DNA from: Azolla caroliniana
Lineage: Eukaryota > Polypodiophyta
Reading direction: 5' to 3'
Length of the DNA stretch: 64,000 nucleotides
Assembly: GCA_043228905.1 (NCBI GenBank)
Contig: JBHGNT010000007.1
Span: 17,856,001 to 17,920,000, forward strand
The translations under genes were made by a program, and so were the position numbers. Below are positions 10,097 through 20,831 of this stretch, one piece after another (position 1 is the stretch's first letter; each line of letters starts with the position of its first letter). Under the pieces are notes generated by a model. It worked only from the letters and a program-made list of their open reading frames with translations. It ran no database searches and was not told the DNA's origin.

Positions 10097-13000
10097 ATGC
10101 CTCTTACCGCTTCAACAGAAACCCGCGCCTGGCTCCAGGAACGAGGAATGGGCGGTTACCTGAAGATCATCGATGCCCCCGCGCACCCGGATGCCCAAGG
10201 AGTGGCTAAACATATTTGTCCCGAAGCCATCACCAACAACGTGCTTCGGGCTGCTTTGGACCTGCAACGGGGAGGGGACCATGAGGTCGACATACCCCCG
10301 GCATCAAAGCTGAAAGAGTACTTCGGTGAGTACTCAGCCTCATGGAAGGCATATCGCACGTATGGCGGTCCCAACAGAGCTTTCGGGGAGATTGCTCGTA
10401 TATTGATGGAGTATGCGTTCGTGCATACGAACCCGACGAGCATGTCGTAGAACAAGGCAGCCATCATCATCAGCGTGTATGAAGGAAACAGAGTCGATTG
10501 GGGAATCATCACAGGCGAAGGACTCCGCGTCGCCTTAGCCTCATACCAGTCAGGTAAGAAGATGTTGTCTGTTCTTACCCACTTTTTGATGGTTCTATAC
10601 CCACCCTCTTCTCTTCCTTCCCCTCGGACACTCACGTCCCCACCACCACCACGAAGGCAGAGAGAGAAATTGGTTGCCATCAACCACGAAGCATGGGAGG
10701 AGCCCATATCGCCTTCACCTCCTGCCACCGATCAAAACCCCGCATCGGCACCACCACCCACCCAACCCCAACAAAAAAGGGCAGTTTCCGAGACTTGCCA
10801 AGAATAGGAGGAGGAGATAGCCACGGAGGACAACACGGCAGACGATGTCACCATTCGACAGCCAACGCCGCGCCCCTCGGTAACTCCCCCAGGGCCTAGC
10901 CCACGCCCCAACACACAGCTGGCAACACCACCACGACCCCAGAAAAGGAAGCAGGTGGAGGAAACGACACTACCGGCCCCGGAACCCCAAACCCAGCCGA
11001 GCAAGAGAAGACGACTCAACCGCGAGTCCTCGGCAGAACAGAAAGAGCCACAACAGGAGCAAGCCTTAGTTGTCAGCCAGAGCAACCTAGCCATCATCCC
11101 TGAGGAGGCATCGCTGAACCAGGGAAAGATCGAGCATGGGCAGACAACGCAGATCTCGGAGGATGAAGTCCTCAGTTATAAAGACCTCCCTACGGAGGCT
11201 TACGAATTTAGTGCACTCCTACGCCTCGGTACGACATTTGTGCTGGTCGACTTCCTCGCTAGAGCCCAAGTCACGGCAACCGCTCGAATGGCGGAAGAGC
11301 ATGCCGAAACAAAAATGATTCAACGCGCGCTATTAGGTGAAATTGAGCCCCAAGACGACAGGGCTTTACAAAAAATAGGGAGGAAGAAGTAGGCAAAACG
11401 GGCCACTCTCCTCATGGAGGTCCCCAAGTTGAACACGGCCCTTATCGAGGCATATAGGGACCTGGATCGCACTACGTGAGCAGCCAAAGACATGGCCCGA
11501 AAGATAAAAACAACCCAAAAACAGGCTAAGGTGGCTACAGAATTATGGCACGATGCGAAACAGAAACTGGCAGCCTGGGAGCAAAACCGGCCGGAACAAC
11601 AACTCTTGAGCCTTCCGGCCACGACCACCAAGGCCCTCCCAGCCCCTCCACGCATAACAATGATAGATGAAAGCACCGTCACGGATTCAATCCTGACGAT
11701 CCAGGCCAGCACACTAACAGACTCGTTACAAATGGTCGATGCCTGCACAACAACCGAGGCGGCCACGCCCATGGAGAAGACCGAGATACCACCCCCTCGT
11801 CCACCCAAGGAGGTGGCAACCCAGACAGAACCCCCACTCCGAGATTACCGAGCGGAGCTTAAAGAAGAACAACGGCGGACCGAGAGACACGAACAACGGC
11901 ATGAAGAGGCCATGGGTCGCTTAAAAGAAGAAGCTTCCAAACAGATGGCCGAGATTAGAGCCCAAGCCAACCAAAGGATACACGAGCAGAACGAAGCACT
12001 AGGCCGGGTACAAGCGCAAGCCGCGGGCAAAGAAGCAGAACTCAAAAGCAAGCTGGAGGAATACACGGCCACAGTGGCAGAGAAAGAGAAGGAGGTCCTA
12101 GACCTACAGGCCGCGCTCGACAATGCAAAAGACTGGAACCACCGGCAGGAGGAAAGAAATCGCCAACGGGAGGAGAGAATGATCGCGGAGAATGCCGAGC
12201 TACAGAGTCAGCGTACGACCCTTAAAGAAATGGCTGACGAGTTTTTCATCAAATGCAAGCTACTTTCAAAGCAAAAAGACGAATTATCTGATTCCTACTT
12301 CGCCCTACAAGAAGAGAGAATCGTCGAACGGGAACAAGTCCGGGCCGCGTGTCAAAAAGAATGGGAGAAAGCTACCGAAGAGCTCACCAAGCATTACGAG
12401 CAGTCTATCCAGCTCGTAACCGCGGACGCAAAGAACACTCAAGCCACCTATGAACTACTCGCAAAGAAGCTTCAGGCCGAGGTCAACGGCTTAAAAGAGG
12501 AATTGGCAGCCGTTTGAGCACAGCCCGGCATGGATGAGACACGCATCAGAATACTGATCGAGAAACAGCGCCAGCACCTCACCAAAAAGGTCGAGGAAAC
12601 ATTAAGTCGCGCAGGAGAAGAATGGGCAGCCCAAGCTACCGAATTGCATATTTTACGCGCCGACGCCGAGAACCGACGGAAGGAGGGCCGCCGCTTTTAC
12701 AAAATGGACGAAGCCAACATACAAAACCTGCGTGCAGATTTAACCGAGGATTACCAATCCTTGGCAAAATCTCACACCGCGGCAATCGAGCAAATACTGG
12801 AGGACTTCAATGACGATTAGATGTTGTTTCGCCTGGAAGCAGAAGCCTTCGAACAAGAACGACTCGCAGCCATCCCAACCAACCCTCCAACGGCCATAGA
12901 GCAGAAGGAAGAACCTCCCAGCGAGGAGATCACGGACACGGCACAGGAAGAACTCGCCCCGGCCAACAGACCTCCCGAGGACGCCCACACGGTACCAGAT

Positions 13001-13210
13001 CCAGTCGAAGTAGAGGTCAGCGCCCTCGAACCCACACCACCACTAGAACAATCGGCCGCACCTGAGGCGGACGCCCGAGAGGATATGACACGCCCGGACC
13101 AAACTCAACCCCCCGCACCGACAGTCCAACCAGACCACCCTGCCACCAGCCCGGACCCCGAAAACATCCTCGACATCTTAAAAGAGGAATGAAACGAGGA
13201 TCACGCCTAA
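10097..13210 (+). pseudogene. extra gypsy ORF, about 1,030 codons, coiled-coil protein, six nonsense codons
   Basis: From ATG 10097 one frame runs to 13190 or 13210 without any frameshift, interrupted only by stops at 10448, 10805, 11390, 11477, 12515 and 12818 (all TAG or TGA). The N-terminal 170 residues look globular (YLKIIDAPAHPDAQGVAKHI; AYRTYGGPNRAFGEIARILM; VYEGNRVDWGIITGEGLRVA). Next comes a Pro-rich basic stretch with two nuclear-signal-like clusters (PQKRKQ, PSKRRRLNR), then about 400 residues of Glu/Lys/Gln-rich coiled coil (about 11490-12800), and an acidic Pro-rich tail ending ENILDILKEE. I do not recognise the family. Some Tat elements carry extra ORFs, so this is probably an element protein, not a captured host gene. 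Confidence 0.75.
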
Positions 13211-13218
13211 AAGGCAAT

Positions 13219-13784
13219 TTTTGTAATGTTGTTAGTATTTTGTAAGTCGTGGGTCCGACGGACAAGGTCCTGTCCCACGGGCGTGCCAGGTGTTGTCCAG
13301 AGGACAGAAATGTAAAATTAGGAAATTAGCAAACGGCGGTAGTGTAACCGAGTAGGAAAGAACGCCAGCGAGTGCCGAGTCCGAGTATCACGGGCCACTG
13401 ACGGCTCGGCTGTGTATTAGGGGAAACGTTATTTAAACGAGGTCCAGTACCTCAGAGCGGGAGCAGAAAATATAGGCAGAAGCACTAGCTTAGTCCATCG
13501 TAACTAGATAATCCTGTAAGGTCACCGGCCGTAGGCCGTGTTCTGTAATCCTTTTGGTGTTGCAGTAATATATCTGATTTGTGGCCATTTTGCTCCATGT
13601 GTCTGTGCTTTGGCTCATACTTATGATTTCAGCGCCACCCACGCCTATCAAGATCTCGCTAGTGTTTTATCTCTGATCATTTTCTCCCTCACGACGCCTC
13701 TATTACGAGCCTTCACGTACCACGCCCTTGGATACCGATAGCCGCAGGTCTATCGAAGGTGTTCACCCAAAGGAACGGGTAACA
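13219..13784 (+). repeat. right gypsy LTR
   Basis: The end GGGTAACA at 13784 is fixed by comparison with the left LTR. The start is not, because the left copy is truncated; candidates are TG at 13190, 13219 and 13226. The last gives TGTT...AACA ends. A TATA-like TTATTTAAAC is at 13429-13438. Confidence 0.8.
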
Positions 13785-13799
13785 ACAGTATACCCGCAA

Positions 13800-14259
13800 T
13801 GTTGAGAATCAAGCTCAACATAGTGCAACGTGTGAACACACCTTTTGAGAATCTATGATTACTCAAAGGTCCAGAGTCACACCACCACTCTCTACAAATT
13901 AACTTTTTGTCATAGAATCATAGTCTATGAAACATAGCTAATGAGTTACATATTCCCCATGACTATGAGTCTTCACATTCCCCAAGAGAGAGTGGTTGTT
14001 GTAGTTAGTTAATGAAGAGAGAGGGTGACTATATATAAAGCACCCTTCTCGTACTTCATACTAAGTCGGTTGTGACTCCTTGTTATGTTACATTTTGTAA
14101 ATCTTATTCTACTTGTGAAATATACACCTTCTCCTTGAGTATTCTATTTCTACTCTATCTATCCATCTTGTGTCTTCTCTTCTCTTCTCTATTTCCTCTC
14201 ACACATACACACGACACATATCTCTTCCGCTACACAAGAATCATACCTGATTCTTGTCA
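13800..14259 (+). repeat. copia 5' LTR
   Basis: It starts TGTTGAG and ends TTCTTGTCA directly before the primer site. A strong TATA box (TATATATAAA) is at about 14030. It lies 15 bp after the gypsy LTR. The 3' LTR is absent. Confidence 0.85.
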
Positions 14260-14271
14260 TGGTATCAGAGC
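14260..14271 (+). other. copia primer-binding site
   Basis: TGGTATCAGAGC is the exact complement expected for the 3' end of initiator Met tRNA and abuts the LTR. Confidence 0.92.
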
Positions 14272-14419
14272 GGTTTGGTAGCTCGATTTAGCCCATCCGC
14301 ATGTCTTGTGTTCTACGCCGACGTTCGAGAAGAACCGGCCCATCGCTATCGTAGTGCGACTACATAGCTCGTATTTGAGAGAGAAGGAAAAGAAAAGAAG
14401 GAAGAAATCTTCACGGACA

Positions 14420-15100
14420 ATGAATACTCAAATGGGGAGCGCTCTCCCTAGCGAGAGCTAGATCGAAACAACTTTGCATCTTGGGAGTACATGATGCACC
14501 AATACCTTGTTGGCCAAGGCTATTGGGGTTACATCAAAGGAGCACAAGAAAACCGACCTGACCCGAAAGACGTCGACTATGCAATGTGGGAGCAAGTGAC
14601 AAGCCGAGTGATGTATTGCTTGGCAACATGTGTTCACGACCACATGCTCGGTTACATTCGAAAAGCCAAGATGTCAAAGGAAACGTGGGAGAATCTACGA
14701 AAGGTTTTCACCGCCAACACAACCACAAGAAAGCTTCAACTTTGCCAAGAGTTGAACAACATCCAACAAAAAGATATGTCCATCACAAGCTACACCTTGA
14801 AGATCAAGCAGCTTTGCGACTCGCTTGGCTTGATAAGTGTCAATGTGGACGATGATGAGATGGTGCAAATATGCCTCGGCGGCCTTGCAACACGGTTCGG
14901 CACGATGAGGACCATCGTACTAGCACGGGAGAATCCTCCCTCTTTCTTCGATCTTCAATCCATGTTGTTGGTTGAAGAGAATCATGTTCGAACAAGGAGC
15001 AACGCCTCAGAAGGCCACATGCTCTACATGCATTCGGATGGAGGAAGAGGACGTTATCGTGAGGAAAACCGGCTACGAGGTGAAATGGGGACGTGGGCGT
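14420..15100 (+). pseudogene. copia gag (UBN2-type), truncated
   Basis: The ATG at 14420 opens a short frame that ends after 13 codons. The Gag proper runs in the next frame from about 14461 (DRNNFASWEYMMHQYLV) to about 15090. Recognisable Gag features are MWEQVTSRVMYCLATCVHDH, KETWENLRKVF, and ITSYTLKIKQLCDSLG, followed by the LVEENHVRTR end of the domain. The sequence stops being copia at about 15100, where TGTGCA of the next LTR begins, so the zinc knuckle and pol are gone. One frameshift near 14450 also breaks the N-terminus. Confidence 0.85.
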
Positions 15101-15775
15101 GTGCACAGCCGTGTGCACGGATACACACACATTGTATTTAAACTTGCACATAATCTAAGATTAGGCTAGGTCGGCGTGATGGGAGAACTTTAATATGGGC
15201 GAATTAAATACGTAGTTTAGTCAATCGAATCACCGTTCGAAGCGGCAAAGAATAAAGCATGATGTAGCTACGTGATGTGACAACCTCTCCCTCCTTGATC
15301 TCTAAAAGGGGGAAGAGTAGGTTTGAAAGAGGGGCGTTTTTGGGAAGGGAGAACGAAGTGTTGTCGGACCGGGAGATCGAGCACCATTCTCTATACTCTC
15401 TATATTCTTTGTCTGTTCTTGCCTAGGTTGGATGCCTCTTCTCGTGCCGGAAGCCTGTGTGCTCCTGGCAGAGGCTCCCCCTCCCATTGCATTTCGGCGT
15501 TCGTTGTGTGCGTGGGTGTTCGTTGATTTCGCGATTCAGCTCGGTTCATCCGGTTGTAATTCCCTCGTCACCTAATCAATTGTTGGCTTCTGTTTGTTGA
15601 TCATCTGGTGTGTTGTCTCAATCATGGTTGAGCGGTTGTACCCCGTGCACCTTGACACTGCACGCCTTACGCACCCCTCCGTCTCTCCTAACTCTCCTCT
15701 TCTTCTTAAGCTCTTCGGTCCGAGGCCCCCTCTGGTCCAGCCTAGCTTCACACACGTATGTGGAATATTGCAACA
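15100..15775 (+). repeat. gypsy LTR, second family
   Basis: It begins near TGTGCACAG (15100) or TGTGCACGG (15112) and ends CAACA at 15775, before the primer site. Part of it (about 15425-15485) resembles the LTR-like insert at 39970-40860 (CTTCTCG...GGAAGCC.GTGTGCTCC..). Confidence 0.65.
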
Positions 15776-15779
15776 TCTT

Positions 15780-15797
15780 TGGTGAACCCGACGTGAA
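15780..15797 (+). other. primer-binding site, second gypsy family
   Basis: TGGTGAACCCGACGTGAA follows the LTR end by four bases. The same sequence with two changes (TGGTGAATCCGATGTGAA) stands at the equivalent place on the minus strand at 41779-41796, supporting the assignment. Confidence 0.65.
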
Positions 15798-15820
15798 GAG
15801 GTGACAGAGGAGTCTAAAGG

Positions 15821-16740
15821 ATGAGGGGAAGCAAGCTTGTTGAAGCCATGGTAGTAGACGTTGATCGGCTAGTGAGCGCTTGTGAAGGCACGGGTGCCCT
15901 GTTTGGAGGAAAGAATGCGATGAGCTATATGGAGGCCTACCGGGCTGAAATGATAATGAGGGACATCCCGGAGTACAGACGGCTATCCGGATTCCCTCGA
16001 GTGGTGACACCGAGCATCCATGCGGAGGTGCTCGACGTGCAGGCCAGTTGCCGGACTTGGGAGGAGTTTGAGGGACGGCTCCTAGAGAGGTACGGGTTCG
16101 ACGACTTGCTCCGCCTATCGAAGCGGGAGTTCATGGAATGGGTCAAAAGCCCCGGAAAGGGGAGGAACACGTCGGTGCTCCTCTAGGAGTTCGAGAAACG
16201 GTTTGCTCGACTCTTGGCGTTGGATAGGACAGTGCTCAACACGAGTCGTGTCTTGCTATTTATTAAGTCCATGGACGTGCAAGATCGGGAGAAGGTGGGT
16301 CTCCTACTAGAGACGGACGATGGGTTCACGGCTGATTGGGCCATGGTAAAGACGGTCTGCGGCCGTTTCGACAAACGGCGTGAGTGGAGCGACGAAGGTT
16401 CGTTGGTAGCAGGACCGACGGCGGGGAGGAAGCTTGAGGAGCCGATACCGACGCGAAAGGAAGAGACTCGAAGTTGGCTTGAGTCGGGCACGACCCCAAT
16501 CAACATGGTCAAAGGCCCATCTGGGGGAGCAACTCTAGAAGAGCTAACGCAAATGGTGCGCGATCTCCAGATCGCACACGCCTGGAGGGATAGCGGAGGA
16601 CAACCGCGGGACCCGAAGCCTCCGGCCAACCAACGATGATGTGGTGCAACGCAGTTGGTCACGTCCGGAAAGAGTGTGTGGATTTTGCAGAGGCGCTTAG
16701 GAGAACTGTAGTGTACCTCTAGAATGGGTGGGTGCACGCG
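15821..16740 (+). pseudogene. gypsy gag with degenerate zinc knuckle
   Basis: ATG 15821 opens 121 codons (GKNAMSYMEAYRAEM; TWEEFEGRLLERYGFDDLL), TAG at 16184, then the same frame family continues (EFEKRFARLLALDRTV; LLFIKSMDVQDREKVGLLLE). Near 16635-16700 a knuckle remnant reads WCNAVGHVRKEC followed by FAEALRRTVVYL and a stop. The Gag would assemble the particle. Its relative on the minus strand is at 41000-41790. Confidence 0.8.
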
Positions 16741-17179
16741 AGTGAAACCTGAAAAGCCGTGGAGTTGAATACCGGGCGCGGTGGAATGAAGCGGTTAATG
16801 GAAGAAGCCACGTCGCGACATGCTGAAGTCATCCACTATTCGGTGTCAACTGGGATCTGGGTCGGAACAATGGCAGCCAGAAGACGAAGGACTCTGGATT
16901 CTGGCCCTTGGTGCTAGAAGGCCTCTCCGGAGTGTGACTAAGGAAGGAGGAAGCGGACCGCGCGGAGAAGCGGGTCCGGGAAGTTACAAGGTGGACCGAT
17001 CTGGTCGATGAGAAGATCGGTTTCGTGGAAGCGGCGTGCCAGAACTATGATGTTCTGGTAGAAGACAAGCGAGCGGGAAAGGGTGGAGGAGCTGGACCCT
17101 CCAACCGATATAAAACGCGAAGCGTACCAAAGAAGAATGACGCTGATAATTCCGGCGTATAGGACAGAACGAAGTAGGC

Positions 17180-17560
17180 CGGTTACCGGCTGGGCACAGA
17201 AATAGAGAGCACTATAGACTTGCAGAAAGTCCTTGAAGAGCGGGTCCTCGACAGTAGGGTGGAGCTTACGCTAAGGGAGGTGCTAGGAATCGCCAAGAAG
17301 GAGTTCCATGACTCCATCGTAGACTTAATGAAGTGTAAGAGGCTTGCGACATAGCCGGAACTGGAAAGGCCCATAGAAGTGCGAATGGCATACTTGGAAG
17401 ACGCGGCCGTAGAGGACGAATTGGCAGAAAGCCACTACTCGAAGCCACACTGGCCAAGGGCAACGACGGAAACTCTCGTTCGGATCGGGAGCGTCCAAGA
17501 ACCGGTGGTGGCGTTAACCTAATGTCCATGGACTTCTACAAAAAGAGGAGATGGCCGGTA
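17180..17560 (+). pseudogene. gypsy protease start, active site deleted
   Basis: The segment RVLDSRVELTLREVLGIAKK... leads to HYSKPHWPRATTETLVRIGS and EPVVA. In the relative at 39178-39528 this is followed by LIDHGSEINLMS, the retropepsin loop. Here the loop is missing: after EPVVA the sequence resumes in another frame with VNLMSMDFYKKRRWPV. A deletion of about 20-23 bp removed the catalytic Asp. A stop also lies at about 17352. Confidence 0.7.
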
Positions 17561-18210
17561 AAAAGTGTAGAAAAAACATAAGAATGTTTTGGTAACATAC
17601 GCATTGATTTGCATTCGTATGAAAAAGAATGTTGGCCAATGCATTCGAGTATATTATGTACTATGAACCAAATAGACATATTTAAGGGAAAGAAATGGAT
17701 TAAGAGTAATTTTCCATCCAACCACCTCGAGTGAAGGAATAGAGGCAGGTCTTAAATGTCATCAGTGTTCCACACCATCGACAATTGACTAAGATCGTAA
17801 ATCAAGTGTAATCATGAATGCACTATTGTAGAAGTGCCGCGCCACACCACTCATGTCTCACAATGTTCTGATGGTGAAAGTTAAAACTTTGTCTCTCTCC
17901 TCTAACAAGTTTAGTTACACTTCATTTTATTAATTGCAAAACACCCTTCAAGTCTTTGGGCCAATCACAAGTTGCCATGCATCAAAACCTAAAGTGAGTT
18001 GTGAAAATCTGTAAAGTGCATATAAAGCCATTAGAAATGAACCTTTAATATATATATATGTATGTATGTAAGTTCTGCACATGACAATACTGGAGTTTGC
18101 GCTCGATTGGGCAACTCTAGTCGATCAATGTCCTGATTCGGGACCTTCTTCATGGAGGTACCAGAAACGCAAAACAACCCCCTTGAGTATGTATGGGTGT
18201 GGTCTTTTGG
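17561..18210. other. AT-rich intergenic stretch
   Basis: No gene or clear element is visible. It holds only AT-rich DNA and a short (TATG)n run at about 18046-18070. Confidence 0.6.
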
Positions 18211-18790
18211 TTTATTTACTAGGATACCCCTAAGGTTTCAGATATTGAAATAATACCCCTCCTTCCTTCCTACTTCTTGTTCTTGTTCTTCTTTTGGGTT
18301 ATTTACCAGGATACCCCTCCTTCCCTCCCTCTCTCCCTGCCTCCTTCCTTCTTCTTCTTTTGGGTTATTTACCAAGATACCCCTCCTTCCCTCCCTCTCT
18401 CCCTGCCTCCTTCCTTCTTCTTCTTTTGGGTTATTTACCAAGATACCCCTCCTTCCCTTCTTCTTCTTCTTCTTCTTCTTCTTCTTCTTCTTCTTCTCCA
18501 TTTGGGTTATTTACCAGGATACCCCTGATTTTTTAGATATTGAAATAATACCCCTCCTTGTGTCCTACTTCTTGTTCTTGTTTGTCTTTTGGGATATTTA
18601 CTGGGATACCCCTCCTTTCTTCCTTCTTCTTCTGGGTTATCTACCAGGATACCCCTCCTTCCTTCTTCTTCTCATTCTTCTTCTTCTTCATCTGGGTTAT
18701 TCACCAGGATACCCCTAAGTTTTCGGATATTGAAATAATACCCCTCCTTCCTTCCTTCTTCTTCTTCTTCTTCTGTTGCTCTGTTTGCTC
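18211..18790 (+). repeat. tandem array of TATTTACCAGGATACCCCT with CTT-rich spacers
   Basis: At least eight copies of TATTTACCAGGATACCCCT (variants AAGATA, TGGGATA) occur at about 18213, 18299, 18365, 18431, 18507, 18594, 18637 and 18697. Two units at 18300-18431 are near-identical 66-mers. A second module, GATATTGAAATAATACCCCT, occurs at about 18240, 18535 and 18728. Spacers are (CTT)n/(CCTT)n. The array lies 90 bp before the PPR start. The core motif is also the terminal motif of the MULE-MITE at 59566-59878. Confidence 0.9.
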
Positions 18791-18878
18791 AATGGCTCTG
18801 TTCCTAACAGACAAGCTCTGTCCCTAAGAGAGAAACTCTGAGAGAGAGAGAGAGACAGAGAGAGAAGACAGGAACACC

Positions 18879-20831
18879 ATGCAAAGGCCAATTACAGATG
18901 ACATTGCCAGGATCCTGAGGCAGCACGCTAAGGTAAGAGACCTTCGGAACACACACACCCTGCATTCTTTGATCATTGAAAGTGGAGCAGAGTCTTCCCT
19001 CTCCCTCAGAGGCTCCCTTATACATGCTTACATGAAATGTGGATGTATAGAGAGCTCCTGTAGTGTGTTCGGCTATGGTGGAGAAGAAGATCGAGATGTG
19101 TTTCTTTGGACATGTTTGATTACTGGGTATGCACAGCATGGATTTGGCCTCCAAGCTATTTCCCTGTGCAAACAAATGCAAGTGGAAGGTATTCTTCTAA
19201 ACAATTTCACATTCTCAGCTGTGCTTAAGGCTTGTTCTATCTTACCAAGTCTTAATACAGGTAAACAAATGCATTCTACCATTATTGAATCAGGCTACAG
19301 ATCAGATGTTACCATCGGAAATGTGCTTATCGATATGTATACAAAATCGGGGTCAATGGAATATGCGCTTGTAGTGTTTAAGGAAATGCATGGTAAGGAT
19401 GTTGTTTCATGGAGTGTGATGATCTCTGGATGTATTCTCAACCAATGTTGGGAAAAAGCAATCGTGTTGTTTGATGATATGCATCAAGAAGAGATTGATC
19501 CAAATAACTATACGTATGTGAGTATTCTTAAAGCATATGGAAGTTTGAATGTTTTGGAAGGAATCCGGAAAGTTCATAGTGAGGTTTTGGAAAAGGTTTG
19601 GGATTCAGATGTGTTTGTAAGAAGTGCACTTGTGGACGCATACATAAAATGTGGCAACTTAAGGGACGGGCAAGAAGTTTTCAATGGAATGTCAGAGCAA
19701 GATCTTGTGTCTTCGAATGCGATGATTGATGGGTATGCTCAAAATGCACTTTGTAGTGAAGCATCAACCCTCTTTATGGTCATGCAACATAGAGGATTGT
19801 TCCCAGATAAGGTAACATTTGCGAGTATGCTCAAAGCATGTGCATCAATATCTTCTTTTCATAGAGGCAAGCAAATTCATGCCCAAATCTTAGAATCTCA
19901 TGTAAAGTGTGACCTTTTTATGGGAAGCACTCTTATTGACATGTATGTGAAGTGCAAGAGAATTGATGATGCCCAGAAAGTGTTCGATGCAATGCTTGTT
20001 CGAGATGTAGTCATGTGGAATTGCTTACTTACTGGATATGCCCAAGAAGTTTATGGTAGGGAGGCCATCTCTCAGTTCATACAAATGCTTCATGAAGGCA
20101 TTGGTGCCGATGTTGTCACATATGTGATCATTCTTAAAGCATGTATGGAAATCACATCACTCGAGTGGGGAAAGCAAGTTCATGCTCAACTGGTGAAGAG
20201 AAAAAATTTGGAATCCAATTTGATCATAAGAAGCAGCCTTGTGGATATGTATGCTAAATGTGGAAATATAATGAATGCTCGTGAAGTGTTCGATAGGACG
20301 GCAGAGCGAGATGTAGTCTCTTGGAATTCCATGATTAGTGCATATGCACAACGAGGTCTCAACAAAGAAGTTTATAGATTATTTGAGTTGATGCAGAAGG
20401 ACGGTTTGAATCCAACCGAGGTGACACTTGGTTGTGTTCTTTCTGCATGTAGACATGGTGGCCTTGTTGATGATGGATGCAAGTATTTGGAGACATTAAG
20501 CTTAACCTATGCCATTGAACCTACAGCAGAGCACTTTAGCTGCATTATCGACCTCTTTGCCCGTGTAGGCCGGTTGGACGAGGCAACAGATTTTTTATCT
20601 AAATTGCCATTCAAACCTAGAATCGAACCTTGGATAGCTTTGCTTGGGGCTTGCAAAACACATGGTAATGTCGGTGTAGGGGAACATGCATTTGAACGCA
20701 TTGAACACCTTGTGCCTGGACATATGGGAGCTACCTTGCTTCTTTCAAATTTGTATGCCGATGCTAAAAGATGGGATGCAGTAACCTCAATGAGATACAA
20801 GCTGCAGGATGGAATGGTGACTGTGGGGTGA
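18879..20831 (+). CDS. PLS-class pentatricopeptide repeat protein
   Basis: A single intronless frame of 650 residues, the normal size class for plant PPR proteins, which bind organelle RNA one motif per base to guide editing, splicing or stabilisation. PPR motifs repeat about every 31-36 residues: VFLWTCLITGYAQHGFGLQA, NFTFSAVLKACSILPSLNTG, GNVLIDMYTKSGSMEYALVV, DVVSWNSMISAYAQRGLNKE, among 15 or more. The C-terminus enters the E domain (EPWIALLGACKTHGNV; LSNLYADAKRWDAV) and stops at TVG, so E+ and DYW domains are lacking. No clear transit peptide is visible at the N-terminus; organelle targeting is inferred from the family. The start is the first ATG after a (GA)n leader. It could be a truncated pseudogene, but the frame is intact. 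Confidence 0.9.
   Translation: MQRPITDDIARILRQHAKVRDLRNTHTLHSLIIESGAESSLSLRGSLIHAYMKCGCIESSCSVFGYGGEEDRDVFLWTCLITGYAQHGFGLQAISLCKQMQVEGILLNNFTFSAVLKACSILPSLNTGKQMHSTIIESGYRSDVTIGNVLIDMYTKSGSMEYALVVFKEMHGKDVVSWSVMISGCILNQCWEKAIVLFDDMHQEEIDPNNYTYVSILKAYGSLNVLEGIRKVHSEVLEKVWDSDVFVRSALVDAYIKCGNLRDGQEVFNGMSEQDLVSSNAMIDGYAQNALCSEASTLFMVMQHRGLFPDKVTFASMLKACASISSFHRGKQIHAQILESHVKCDLFMGSTLIDMYVKCKRIDDAQKVFDAMLVRDVVMWNCLLTGYAQEVYGREAISQFIQMLHEGIGADVVTYVIILKACMEITSLEWGKQVHAQLVKRKNLESNLIIRSSLVDMYAKCGNIMNAREVFDRTAERDVVSWNSMISAYAQRGLNKEVYRLFELMQKDGLNPTEVTLGCVLSACRHGGLVDDGCKYLETLSLTYAIEPTAEHFSCIIDLFARVGRLDEATDFLSKLPFKPRIEPWIALLGACKTHGNVGVGEHAFERIEHLVPGHMGATLLLSNLYADAKRWDAVTSMRYKLQDGMVTVG

Larger units (their letters stand above)
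3796..13784 (+). mobile_element. Ty3/gypsy (Tat-like) retrotransposon with an extra 3' ORF
   Basis: Order: truncated left LTR, primer site, gag with zinc knuckles, protease (DGGSG), RT, RNase H, integrase, about 500-bp spacer, a 3.1-kb extra ORF, right LTR. Absence of a chromodomain and the DGGSG protease are typical of the Tat/Athila side of plant gypsy elements. The two LTRs differ at 6 of 328 aligned bases (5 transitions), so the insertion is fairly young, yet the genes carry 14 in-frame stops and at least four frameshifts. No target duplication can be checked because the left LTR is truncated. Confidence 0.9.
15100..17560 (+). mobile_element. second Ty3/gypsy family, 5' part only
   Basis: An LTR (15100-15775), primer site, gag and start of protease are present; everything after the protease is lost at about 17560. 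The same family is present in reverse at 36600-42290. Shared signals are the primer region, the gag segment GKNAMSYMEA/GKDMLRYLQD, and the pre-protease segment RVEFSLRELLGIAK/RVELTLREVLGIAK. Confidence 0.8.

Noticed and set aside
13190-13192. TGA as certain end of the extra gypsy ORF
   Set aside because: It could be CGA changed to TGA; the frame continues to TAA at 13208, so the end is left open.
15302-15804. Several short frames on both strands
   Set aside because: They lie in the gypsy LTR; no domain.
18238-18536. Open frames of Lys-, Leu- or Ser-runs across the CTT array
   Set aside because: They are translations of microsatellite DNA in several frames on both strands.
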